A stretch of 18,952 nt of DNA, taken from the NCBI GenBank assembly GCA_033856535.1, contig JAWVEV010000066.1, positions 1 through 18,952 on the forward strand. The letters are read 5' to 3'. This stretch comes from JAWVEV01 sp033856535. Its GTDB lineage: Bacteria; Actinomycetota; Thermoleophilia; Miltoncostaeales; Miltoncostaeaceae. The notes below the pieces were generated by a model. That model ran no database searches, was not told where the DNA came from, and saw nothing but the letters and a program-made list of their open reading frames with translations. Positions 1 to 7,041 of the stretch are shown here, piece after piece; the first letter of the stretch is position 1, and each line of letters starts with the position of its first letter. The translations under genes and the position numbers were made by a program.

Positions 1-180
1 CATCTCCGCGCCGAGGAGCGCACCCGCCACATCCCGGTGATCCTGCTGACCGCCAAGGTCCACTCGGCGGACCGCCGGCGGCTCGCCGACCTGGCGGTGA
101 CCGGCATCATCGCCAAGCCCTTCGACCCCATGACCCTGTCGGAGGAGGTCGCCCGGACCCTCGGCTGGGAGGCCGGGTGA
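1..180 (+). CDS. Response regulator receiver domain, C-terminal part (partial)
   Basis: The reading frame is open from the first base and ends in TGA at 178–180, giving 59 residues. It carries the second half of a CheY-like receiver domain: a beta-4 strand ending in the conserved Thr (VILLTAK), and the beta-5 lysine with its cis-proline in IIAKPFDP. The phospho-acceptor Asp lies upstream of the window, so I cannot say whether other domains precede it. The protein ends about 15 residues after the receiver fold, so it has no C-terminal output domain. Its stop overlaps the GTG start of the HPt gene by four bases (GTGA), so the two are probably co-translated and act in one phosphorelay. Confidence 0.85.
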   Translation, partial: HLRAEERTRHIPVILLTAKVHSADRRRLADLAVTGIIAKPFDPMTLSEEVARTLGWEAG

Positions 181-536
181 GCGGTGAGGCCGAGCGCGCG
201 CGGGCCGACGAGGAGCGGGCGAAGGAGGCGTTGGCGGCCATCCGGGGGCGCTACCTTCCGCGGGCGCTCGCCATGCTCGACGGGATCGAGGAGCTGGCCT
301 CGTCGCTCCTGGCGGGCGACCCGGACCCGGGCCGGCGCGAGCAGGCGTACCTCGATGCCCACAAGCTGAGCGGGTCGATGGGGACGTTCGGCTTGCCCGA
401 GGGCTCCAGGCTCGCCGGTCGGCTCGAGGCTGCGCTGGAGCCCGGGCGGCTGCTCGATGCCGACCGGGGGCGCGAGATCGCCGACCTCGCCGCACGGCTG
501 CGGCGCGAGCTGAGGGACGCCGGCTCGCTCGAGTAG
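177..536 (+). CDS. HPt (histidine phosphotransfer) domain protein
   Basis: A 119-residue protein that is essentially one HPt domain, which passes a phosphoryl group between receiver domains through a histidine. The motif AHKLSGSMGTFGL at 61–73 contains the expected phospho-acceptor His62, followed by the Gly-rich turn and helix typical of HPt four-helix bundles. The GTG start is chosen because it overlaps the upstream receiver gene's stop by four bases. The first 20 residues are highly charged and probably disordered. The domain closely resembles the N-terminal HPt of the phosphatase encoded at 7038–8570 (HKLAGSLGTFGL there), so the two may accept phosphate from the same hybrid kinase, which is not in this window. 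The gene converges on pelG, with 86 bases between them. Confidence 0.85.
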   Translation: MSGEAERARADEERAKEALAAIRGRYLPRALAMLDGIEELASSLLAGDPDPGRREQAYLDAHKLSGSMGTFGLPEGSRLAGRLEAALEPGRLLDADRGREIADLAARLRRELRDAGSLE

Positions 537-622
537 GCGCGCGGCTCCGCAACGCTGTCCGGACGCGCGTCCCCGAGGGCCCGCGCACCGGGATCTGCCG
601 CAGCGTGAGCCCCGGGGCCGGG

Positions 623-2224
623 TCAGAACGCGGCGTACCACATGTGGTCGAGGTTGCGGCTCGCCCGCGTCCAGACGACGCCCATGCCCACCAGGAACAC
701 CACCGACCCGGCGAGGAGGCCGAGCGACGCGGCCTCCGGGGGTCCGGCCACCCGGGCGATCAGGCCGACCGTGAGGTTCACGGCGACTGCGATCCCGCCC
801 ATCGCGACCATCGGCCACGGGCGGCTGAAGAGCTGGAAAGCCGAGCAGAGGCCGACGGCGACCGCGAGACACCCGTAGGCGACGAGCGCCGCGGCGAGGG
901 TCAGCCGGCCGTTGGTCGTCGCCATGAGATCGCCGACGCCAAAGGGCAGGCGGTCCGCGCCGACCTCGGCCACGATCCAGACGACCGCGGCGATGGCGGC
1001 GTACGCGGCGCCGGCGGCGGCCACGAGGCGCACGAACGACCGGCCCACGGCCCGGCTCGCCGCGTCGATCTCGGCGGCCGGCGTCCGGTCCTGGCTCTGG
1101 ATGAAGCGGGCGTTGAGCTGCACGAGCACGATCTCGAGCAGCGGCTGAACCAGGAGCAGCGGCACCAGGGCCATCTCGAGGGCGGTCTCGTAGAGGGGCT
1201 GGAACGCCGGGTCTCCCCCGCCGCCGAGCCATGCGACCAGCCGGTCGCCGAAGAACAGCAGCGAGTAGACGATGCCCCAGGCGGCATAGCCCGCGATCTC
1301 CAAGGGCGCCACGGCCCGCGGCAGCGGCCGGCGGGCCGCCGGCCAGCCGCGCGCCATCCTCCCGAGGAACCACCACGCGCCGGCGAGGAGGAGCACCGTC
1401 GCAGCCGCCATCCCCACCGCATGCGCCAGGAGCGGCGACCAGTCGGCCCGGAGGCCGGCCCACACGAGGATGGCGGGGGAGAAGATGGCGATCCCGGCGA
1501 ACCAGCCGCGCGAGATGGTGGCCAGCACCGCATTCCCGAGCCACATCGCGCACTGCACGCCGATGACGACGCCGAGCGAGAGCGTCAGGTCGGAGAAGCC
1601 GCCCCGCGTGGCCGCGATGGCGGCCACGGCGCCCGAGCCCGCCAGGCCGGTGACGATGCCGATGCCCATCCACCCGATCGCCACCCGGCGCGCGGCCCGG
1701 ACGTCGCCCTGGAACCAGTAGTAGTAGACGCGGCGGACCATCGCCTGGGTCAGAGGCCCCGTGAGGAGCAGGCTCACCACGACCCCGAGGGCGATCCCGG
1801 TCTGCTCCCCCGCGCTCAGGCGCGCCGAGCCCCAGAGCGAGACCCCGAGCGCCACCAGGGCGATGATCTGGGCGACCAGCGGCAGCGAGTACGCCAGGGC
1901 TCGCCCGTAGGTGGAGAGGACCCTTCGGAAGGACAGGACCGCCTCGGCGGCCCCCTGGGGGGCGCCAGGAGGGGCCGGGAGCTCCATGGCCCGCCGGTGC
2001 ACCAGGGCCCCGAGCTCGAACACCGTCCGGCAGCCGGGGGCGATCCGCCCCGCCTCGACGTTGCGCACGCCCTCGCTCTCGAGGGCGGCCACCGTGGCCC
2101 GCTCGTGGAGCGGTGTGCCGAGCAGGCCGACCACGCGACGGGCGGCGGTCTCGATGTCGACGATCGGTGGCAGGTCCTCCGGCGGCGTGGGCTCCGTCGC
2201 GGCCGCGACTGACGCGGTGGTCAT
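623..2224 (-). CDS. pelG: PelG-like exopolysaccharide transporter
   Basis: A 533-residue membrane protein with about 12 hydrophobic segments, the first starting near residue 110 and the last ending near the C-terminus. PelG belongs to the MOP flippase superfamily and is thought to carry the nascent Pel polymer or its precursor across the inner membrane together with PelF. The identification rests on topology, on the YYYWFQGD stretch after the second segment, and on its position directly after pelF. The ATG start is set by an ATGA overlap with the pelF stop; the open frame continues upstream only as a shadow of pelF. Unusual is an N-terminal cytoplasmic extension of about 100 residues, with a soluble-looking part at 20–80, which makes it longer than the roughly 456-residue Pseudomonas protein. 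It is the last gene of the leftward operon. Confidence 0.8.
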   Translation of the reverse strand: MTTASVAAATEPTPPEDLPPIVDIETAARRVVGLLGTPLHERATVAALESEGVRNVEAGRIAPGCRTVFELGALVHRRAMELPAPPGAPQGAAEAVLSFRRVLSTYGRALAYSLPLVAQIIALVALGVSLWGSARLSAGEQTGIALGVVVSLLLTGPLTQAMVRRVYYYWFQGDVRAARRVAIGWMGIGIVTGLAGSGAVAAIAATRGGFSDLTLSLGVVIGVQCAMWLGNAVLATISRGWFAGIAIFSPAILVWAGLRADWSPLLAHAVGMAAATVLLLAGAWWFLGRMARGWPAARRPLPRAVAPLEIAGYAAWGIVYSLLFFGDRLVAWLGGGGDPAFQPLYETALEMALVPLLLVQPLLEIVLVQLNARFIQSQDRTPAAEIDAASRAVGRSFVRLVAAAGAAYAAIAAVVWIVAEVGADRLPFGVGDLMATTNGRLTLAAALVAYGCLAVAVGLCSAFQLFSRPWPMVAMGGIAVAVNLTVGLIARVAGPPEAASLGLLAGSVVFLVGMGVVWTRASRNLDHMWYAAF

Positions 2225-3675
2225 GTGGGCACTCCGATGAGGCGGCCGTAGAGCTCCCGGTACCGGTCGATCGTCAGCGACACCCGGAAGTGGGCGAGCA
2301 GGCGCTCCCGCGCCCGCCGGCCCAGCTCGGCGCGCCGGCGCGGGTCGGCGAGCAGGTCCACGCAGGCCTGTCCGAGCGCCGCGGGGTCGCGCGGCGGCAC
2401 GGTCCCCTCCAGAAGCTCTCCGACGCCGCCCACGTCCGTGGCGGCGGACGGCCGTCCGCAGGCCATCGCCTCGAGGATGGTGTACGGGAACGCCTCCGAG
2501 ACGCTGGAGAGCACCCCGATGTCGCCCTGATTGAAGATCTCCGTCGGGTTGGGGGCGAGCCCGGCGAACACGAACGTGTCCTCCAGGCCGAGATCGGCCA
2601 CCAGGCGGCGGCACTTCTCCACGTACGGCGGATCGGCCGAGAGCGAGCCGTACAACAGGAAGAGCACGTCCGGGATGCGCTCCCGGGCGTGCGCCGCCGC
2701 CCGGATCATCGTCTCGATGTCCTTCAGCGGGAACACCCGCGCGGCCGCCACCGCGGTGGGGCGCCCGCGCCGTTCGGGGGGCTTCGGGCGCGGGACGAAC
2801 AGCGTGGGATCGACGCCGTTCCAGATGTGGTCGATGAGGTCGTCGGACGCCCCGAGCCGGCGCTCCCAGACCGCGTTGTAGCGGCAGACCGGCGCCACCG
2901 CGTCCGCGTGCGCGTAGGCCACCGAGGCGGTCAGCTCCGCCAGCGCCAGCAGGAAGCTCCGCTGGACCGCCGGGATGTCGGTGTGGGTCGAGAGCGCCAG
3001 GTAGCGCTCGCGGAGGTACACGCCGTGCTCGGTGATGAGGAGCGGCGTGCCCCGCTCGATCTTGGCCAGCACGCCCGGGAGCGCCGCCAGGCCGGAGATC
3101 GTGGCGTGGGAGAGGTCGGCCTCGGGAACGGGCAGGGCCAGCGGCATGAGCAGCGCGCGCAGCCAGCGGAGGCAGGTGGTGAGGTCGGTCCCGGTGGCCC
3201 CCTCCGCCCACCGGGCGCCGGCCGCGGCCGAGCGGAACGCCTCCCACGCCTCGGGCGCGCGCAGGGCGGCGACGAAGTCGTGGGCCAGGAAGTACCGGTG
3301 CATCTCGAGCAGCCGCCGGCCCGCCCCGAGCGGATCGTCCTCCGGGCGCTCCATGTCGGCGAGGAGCCCGGTCAGCATCTCCGCGAACCGCCGGGCGACC
3401 GGGCCGCGGGTGCGGCGCCGGCGTCGGATGGTCTCCACCACGCCGCCGCTGTCGAGCCCCCACTCGGCCGGGTGCTCCACCCCCCACAGCGGTACCTGGA
3501 CCAGCCGTGCGCTCTGGGGCAGGGTGTAGCGCTGGCGGGCCTGGACGTCGCCGGTGATCGAGTAGACGGTGAACTCGATCTCCGGAAGCCCGACGATGAT
3601 CTGGCCGCACCAGGTGCTCACGCCCCCGTCGACGAAGGGGTAGGTCCCTTCCGTCAGCATGAGCACCCGGGTCAT
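2221..3675 (-). CDS. pelF: PelF-like GT4 glycosyltransferase
   Basis: A 484-residue cytoplasmic glycosyltransferase of family GT4 (GT-B fold). PelF polymerises the Pel polysaccharide from UDP-sugars in the organisms where it is known. The N-terminus has the family's MLTEGTYPFVDGGVSTW stretch, and TEHGVYLRER at 215–224 is a PelF hallmark. The C-terminal nucleotide-sugar domain has Lys318 in FPLKDIE and the GT4 E-x7-E motif at Glu394 and Glu402. The length matches PelF (about 500 residues). The ATG lies 7 bases after the stop of the upstream glycosyltransferase gene, and the stop overlaps pelG. The polymer made cannot be read from sequence, and Pel chemistry in this organism is inference. Confidence 0.88.
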   Translation of the reverse strand: MTRVLMLTEGTYPFVDGGVSTWCGQIIVGLPEIEFTVYSITGDVQARQRYTLPQSARLVQVPLWGVEHPAEWGLDSGGVVETIRRRRRTRGPVARRFAEMLTGLLADMERPEDDPLGAGRRLLEMHRYFLAHDFVAALRAPEAWEAFRSAAAGARWAEGATGTDLTTCLRWLRALLMPLALPVPEADLSHATISGLAALPGVLAKIERGTPLLITEHGVYLRERYLALSTHTDIPAVQRSFLLALAELTASVAYAHADAVAPVCRYNAVWERRLGASDDLIDHIWNGVDPTLFVPRPKPPERRGRPTAVAAARVFPLKDIETMIRAAAHARERIPDVLFLLYGSLSADPPYVEKCRRLVADLGLEDTFVFAGLAPNPTEIFNQGDIGVLSSVSEAFPYTILEAMACGRPSAATDVGGVGELLEGTVPPRDPAALGQACVDLLADPRRRAELGRRARERLLAHFRVSLTIDRYRELYGRLIGVPT

Positions 3676-3682
3676 ACGCGGC

Positions 3683-4786
3683 TCAGCCGGCGCGGGCCGG
3701 GACGCCGAGCGCCGTGTACAGCGCGCCGTAGGCCGCCGCCGCGTCGGCCTCGGTCCAACGGCCGGCGCGCTCCGCCGCCAGCGCCCCGAGCCGCGCCGCC
3801 TCGGCCGCGTCCCCCACCAGCCGGGCGATGGCCTCGGCCAGCGCCTCGACGTCGCGCGCAGGCACGACGATGCCGGCGTCCCCGACCGCCTCTCGGCAGC
3901 CGCCGACGTCCGGGACCACGCAGGGCACGCCGTGCGCCATGGCCTCGAGCACGGCCATGGGCATCCCCTCGGACTCGCTGGCGAGGGCCAGGCAGGTCAG
4001 GCGCGAGTACCAGTCCGACGGGCGGGACGCGCCGGGGAAGTCGACCGCGTCGGCGATCCCCAGGCGCACGCTCAGCCGCCGCAGCTCCTCCGCGTACCCG
4101 GGGGGCCCGTCGCTCGGCCCCACCAGGACGAGGCGGGCCTCGGGCTGGTCGGCCCGCACCATCCGGAACGCGCCCAGCAGGCGCTCGAGGCCCTTGACCG
4201 GGGCGAGGCGGCCCACGAAGCCGACCAGTGGCTCGGCGGGCGCCCGGCGGGCCGAGGCGGCCGCCGCGCCGTTGGGCACGACGAGCATGCGGTCCGCCCG
4301 CGCCCCCCGGGCGACGTGGCTCTCGGCCACCGCCCGGCTGACCGCGACGATCACCTCCGGCGCGGCGTAGCCCCGGCCCTTCGGCCCGCCGGGCCCGCCG
4401 GGGCCGCCGGGCCCCTGGGAGGCGTCGATGGGCGTCGGGCCGCGCCAGCCCTCTGGGCGCCACCCCTCGGTCAGCGCGTGGCAGGTGAGCAACAGGGGGC
4501 GTCCGGCGCGACGTGCGGCCGGGCCGGCGGCGCCGGCCGCGGCCGGCGTGAGTGCGTGGTACACCCGCGCCCGCGGCGGGGCATTCGCCGATCCCCAGAC
4601 CCCCGCGACGTTGTCGGGCAGGAGCGGCGTGGAGGCGGGCCGGGGGCCCAGGTGGCACACCCCGAAGCGCGTGCCCGGCAGGCCGCGGATCAGCCCGTCG
4701 GCCCAGCGGGTCACGCCTCCCACGACGTAGGGGTAGGTCCCCTCGGCGACCAGACAGACGTCGAGCTCAGGTTCCGAACGCGGCAT
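3683..4786 (-). CDS. Second GT4 glycosyltransferase, PelF-like but shorter
   Basis: A 367-residue GT4 glycosyltransferase. Its start, LVAEGTYPYVVGGVTRWADG, matches the PelF N-terminus, so it looks like a shortened PelF relative rather than a generic GT4 enzyme. Lys198 (PVKG) and the E-x7-E motif Glu273/Glu281 are present, so it should be active. It lacks the TEHGxYxRER signature and has TCHALTEG near 101 instead. A Gly-Pro-rich loop at 125–138 is odd. I chose the ATG at 4786 because GGAGG lies six bases before it; this overlaps the upstream STAS gene by 20 bases. An open frame reaches 4843, but those residues are low-complexity. It probably adds a different sugar or primes the polymer made by the neighbouring PelF (inference). 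Confidence 0.85.
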   Translation of the reverse strand: MPRSEPELDVCLVAEGTYPYVVGGVTRWADGLIRGLPGTRFGVCHLGPRPASTPLLPDNVAGVWGSANAPPRARVYHALTPAAAGAAGPAARRAGRPLLLTCHALTEGWRPEGWRGPTPIDASQGPGGPGGPGGPKGRGYAAPEVIVAVSRAVAESHVARGARADRMLVVPNGAAAASARRAPAEPLVGFVGRLAPVKGLERLLGAFRMVRADQPEARLVLVGPSDGPPGYAEELRRLSVRLGIADAVDFPGASRPSDWYSRLTCLALASESEGMPMAVLEAMAHGVPCVVPDVGGCREAVGDAGIVVPARDVEALAEAIARLVGDAAEAARLGALAAERAGRWTEADAAAAYGALYTALGVPARAG

Positions 4787-5105
4787 GGGAGTCCTCCAGT
4801 GTCGGGACGAGGTGGAAGAAGCCCTCGGTGCGGGTGAGGGCAAAGATCTGGCGGGCGGAGCCGCGGGGCACCACGATGGCCATGCGGGTGCCGTGCCGCT
4901 CGGCCTCGCGATGGAGGCCCGCCAGCACGCCGAGGCCCGAGGAGTCGATGAACTCGACGTCGCTCAGGTCGAGCACCAAGCGGTCGGCGGCGCCGGCGAT
5001 GGCCGCGGCCACCTGGAGGCGGAACTCCGAGGCGCCGCGGAGGTCCAGCCGTCCGCTGAGCGCCGCGACGGGCACCCCGTCGTGTGTGGTCATCTCCAGG
5101 TTCAC
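4767..5105 (-). CDS. STAS-domain anti-sigma factor antagonist-like protein (RsbV/SpoIIAA type)
   Basis: A 112-residue single STAS domain. The family switches partners: unphosphorylated it binds a target, and phosphorylation on a serine by an RsbW-like kinase releases it. The signature VEFIDSSGLGVL at 50–61 includes the phosphorylatable DSSG at 54–57. The GTG start overlaps the stop of the GAF–HD gene by four bases (GTGA). A matching kinase (6634–7041) and PP2C phosphatase (7038–8570) lie in the same operon, so the full cycle is encoded here. No sigma factor is in the operon and the next genes are glycosyltransferases, so the output may be the polysaccharide machinery itself; this is inference. 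Confidence 0.88.
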   Translation of the reverse strand: MNLEMTTHDGVPVAALSGRLDLRGASEFRLQVAAAIAGAADRLVLDLSDVEFIDSSGLGVLAGLHREAERHGTRMAIVVPRGSARQIFALTRTEGFFHLVPTLEDSHAAFGT

Positions 5106-6637
5106 GTGCTCTCCTTCGCGATGTCGAGCAGGGCGTCGGCGCAGACGGGATCAAGCTGGGTGCCCCGCCGCGCCGCGAGCTCGGCGATCAGCGCGGGGCG
5201 GTCGGCGGCGAGCCCCCCCTCCAGCGTCTCGACGTAGAGCTCCGCGGCCGCGAGCACCCGGCCCGCGAGCGGGATGGACTCACCGATCAGCCCGGCGGGG
5301 AAGCCGAAGCCGTCCCACCACTCATGGTGGGAGCGGACGAGCGGAGCCAAGTGGGCGGCCCCGGGCACGAGGCTGACCATCTCGGCGCCGAGCGTGGGGT
5401 GCGCGAACTCGACGGCGATCGCGTCCTCTCCGCCGCCCGCCACCAAGCCGGCGTCGTGCACGCGGGCGGCGTCGGCCAGGAGCCGTCGGAGGGACGGATC
5501 CAGGCTCAGCCGCTCGGCGATCTCGTCGGCGACGGCGCGCACGCGCTCGTGGTGGCCGAGGCTCTCGGGCGAGCGCGCGACGAGCGCGCGGCAGAGCCCC
5601 TCGAGCGCCTCGAGGTGCCGCGTCCCCGTCGCCCGGGCGACCTCCGAGCTCTCCAGCACGAGCGCGGCCTGGTCGACCAGCGTGGCCAGGAGGGTCGTGC
5701 AGTCCGCCGGAAGGGGGGTTTCGTCGTCGGAGATGAGGCCGAACACGAGGGGCGGCTCCGGCGACCCGGCCGGGCCGCTCACGGCCAGCAGGCCGCCGAT
5801 GCCGAGAGCCTGGAGGGCCTCGAAGCCCTCGACGATCAGGACGCCCGGCAGCTCGGGGATGTCGGCGAGCACACCGCTCCCCGGGGTGAGATCCAGGTCC
5901 GTGAACCCCTCCGGGAGGTTGCGCGAGGCGCTGATCCGGAATCTTCCGTCGCCGCCCCGCGCGGCCACGAAGCCCCCCGTGCTGCCGGTCGTGCCGACCG
6001 CCAGCTCCAGCAGCAGCTTGAAGGAGCGGGACTCGTCGATCGTGCTCCCGAGCGCCCTGTGGCCCATCTCGATCTCGGCCCGGAGCACCGCGAGCTCGGT
6101 CTCCATGGCTCCGGCCCGCAGCGCCTCTCTGACCGCCGCGCCGGAGAGCCCGGCCAGCTCGACGAGGCGGCGGCGCTGGCGGGGGGTCAGGCGGTCGCGG
6201 GCGAGGGGGCCGACCGCGAGGAGCGGCCCTCCGAGCCCCAGGGCGGCGAACGGATGCCCTCGGAGCTGGATCACGCCCGGCTCGGCGTCCCCCCACGGCG
6301 GCAGCTCCAGGGGCAGCGGCGACACCTCCGCGTTGCGGTCCGCGCCTCCGCTCAGAAGGACGTCCTCCTCGGCGGCGAGCGCCTCGTCGCCGTGGCGGTG
6401 GGCCAAGAGCAGCCGCCCCTCCGACTCGGGACGCCACAGGACCGCGGCCTGGGCGCCGACCGCCTCGGCGACCGCCCGCACGACCGCGCCCAGCCGGCCG
6501 TCCGGAACCTCGAGCGCGGCGAGCAGGGCGGTGGTGGTGGCGGCGCGGTCGGGTTTGGCGATACGCGTGGTGTTCACGGGCGCTCGATCGTGCCCCGGCG
6601 GCCGGCGATCGGGCGCTCCTCGTTCGGTGACCCTCAC
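5102..6637 (-). CDS. Tandem GAF sensor with degenerate HD-GYP domain
   Basis: About 511 residues. Two GAF-like regions occupy roughly 50–180 and 200–345, followed by an HD-GYP-type domain from about 355 to the end. HD-GYP proteins hydrolyse cyclic di-GMP. Several metal ligands are visible: a His in HHERV, His394-Asp395 in RVHDAGL, a His in the following FAHP, and His437-His438 in HHEWWDGFGFP. However, the GYP triad reads GFP, the usual GK after HD is missing, and the late AD-x-x-D metal site reads AAELYVE. Activity is therefore doubtful, and it may be a nucleotide sensor or scaffold. The GTG at 6637 overlaps the kinase stop by four bases, as at other junctions here; a second GTG at 6577 (491 residues) is possible because the first 20 residues are Arg/Pro-rich. 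Confidence 0.8.
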   Translation of the reverse strand: MRVTERGAPDRRPPGHDRAPVNTTRIAKPDRAATTTALLAALEVPDGRLGAVVRAVAEAVGAQAAVLWRPESEGRLLLAHRHGDEALAAEEDVLLSGGADRNAEVSPLPLELPPWGDAEPGVIQLRGHPFAALGLGGPLLAVGPLARDRLTPRQRRRLVELAGLSGAAVREALRAGAMETELAVLRAEIEMGHRALGSTIDESRSFKLLLELAVGTTGSTGGFVAARGGDGRFRISASRNLPEGFTDLDLTPGSGVLADIPELPGVLIVEGFEALQALGIGGLLAVSGPAGSPEPPLVFGLISDDETPLPADCTTLLATLVDQAALVLESSEVARATGTRHLEALEGLCRALVARSPESLGHHERVRAVADEIAERLSLDPSLRRLLADAARVHDAGLVAGGGEDAIAVEFAHPTLGAEMVSLVPGAAHLAPLVRSHHEWWDGFGFPAGLIGESIPLAGRVLAAAELYVETLEGGLAADRPALIAELAARRGTQLDPVCADALLDIAKEST

Positions 6638-7041
6638 GGGAGCGGCGCCTGCGTCCGCTGGGCCATCAGGACCCGGTTCTCGCCGTCCACGCGCAGGAAG
6701 CGAAGGCGCTCCATCACCGAGATCATCAGCGGGATGCCCCGGGAGCCCTCCGCCTCCGGGGGCGGGAGCCCGGCCGAGAGGGACGGGACGAAGGCCCGTC
6801 CGTTGTCGCAGATCGCGGCGGAGAAGCGGTTGCCCCCCAGCCGGGCGACCAGGGTGAAACGGCCCCCCGGGCGGCCCTCGTACGCGTGCTCCACGACGTT
6901 GGCCGCCGCCTCCGCCACCGCGAGCTCGCACCGGAACGCGGCGGCGGGGTCGACGGCGACGAGCAGGTCCCGGACGCACTCCGCGGCGATGCGGGCTCCG
7001 TCGGAGTCGGCCGGCAGCTCCAGGCGCCGCTCGTCCCTCAC
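6634..7041 (-). CDS. RsbW-like serine kinase (HATPase_c)
   Basis: A 135-residue GHKL ATPase of the anti-sigma-factor kinase type. The N-box ELAVAEAAANVVEHAY has Glu44 and Asn48, the G1 box is CDNGRAF (Asp79), and the G2 box is GSRGIPL near 99–105, so ATP binding looks intact. The family phosphorylates STAS antagonists on serine, and the STAS protein at 4767–5105 is the obvious substrate. The GTG start at 7041 overlaps the stop of the phosphatase gene by four bases, and its own stop overlaps the GAF–HD gene in the same way. The longer open frame upstream is only a shadow of the phosphatase gene. No sigma factor partner lies beside it, unlike the RsbW homologue at 13615–14097. Confidence 0.87.
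   Translation of the reverse strand: MRDERRLELPADSDGARIAAECVRDLLVAVDPAAAFRCELAVAEAAANVVEHAYEGRPGGRFTLVARLGGNRFSAAICDNGRAFVPSLSAGLPPPEAEGSRGIPLMISVMERLRFLRVDGENRVLMAQRTQAPLP

Noticed and set aside
609..618. Perfect 10-base palindrome GCCCCGGGGC between the HPt gene and pelG
   Set aside because: It has no loop, so it cannot form a proper hairpin, and such palindromes are expected by chance at this GC content. No terminator is called in the 537–622 gap.
623..3610. A 995-codon open frame on the minus strand spanning pelG and most of pelF
   Set aside because: Its first 460 codons are Arg/Pro/Gly-rich out-of-frame pelF. The true pelG starts at the ATG at 2224 that overlaps the pelF stop.
605..4197. 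Very long plus-strand open frames (535 and 694 codons) opposite pelG, pelF and the second glycosyltransferase
   Set aside because: Low-complexity Arg/Gly/His/Asp-rich translations without family motifs: antisense shadows common in GC-rich DNA.
4384..4420. Repeated GGC/CCG tract as a CRISPR-like or tandem repeat element
   Set aside because: It lies inside a glycosyltransferase gene, encodes the Gly-Pro loop in frame, and has no spacer structure.
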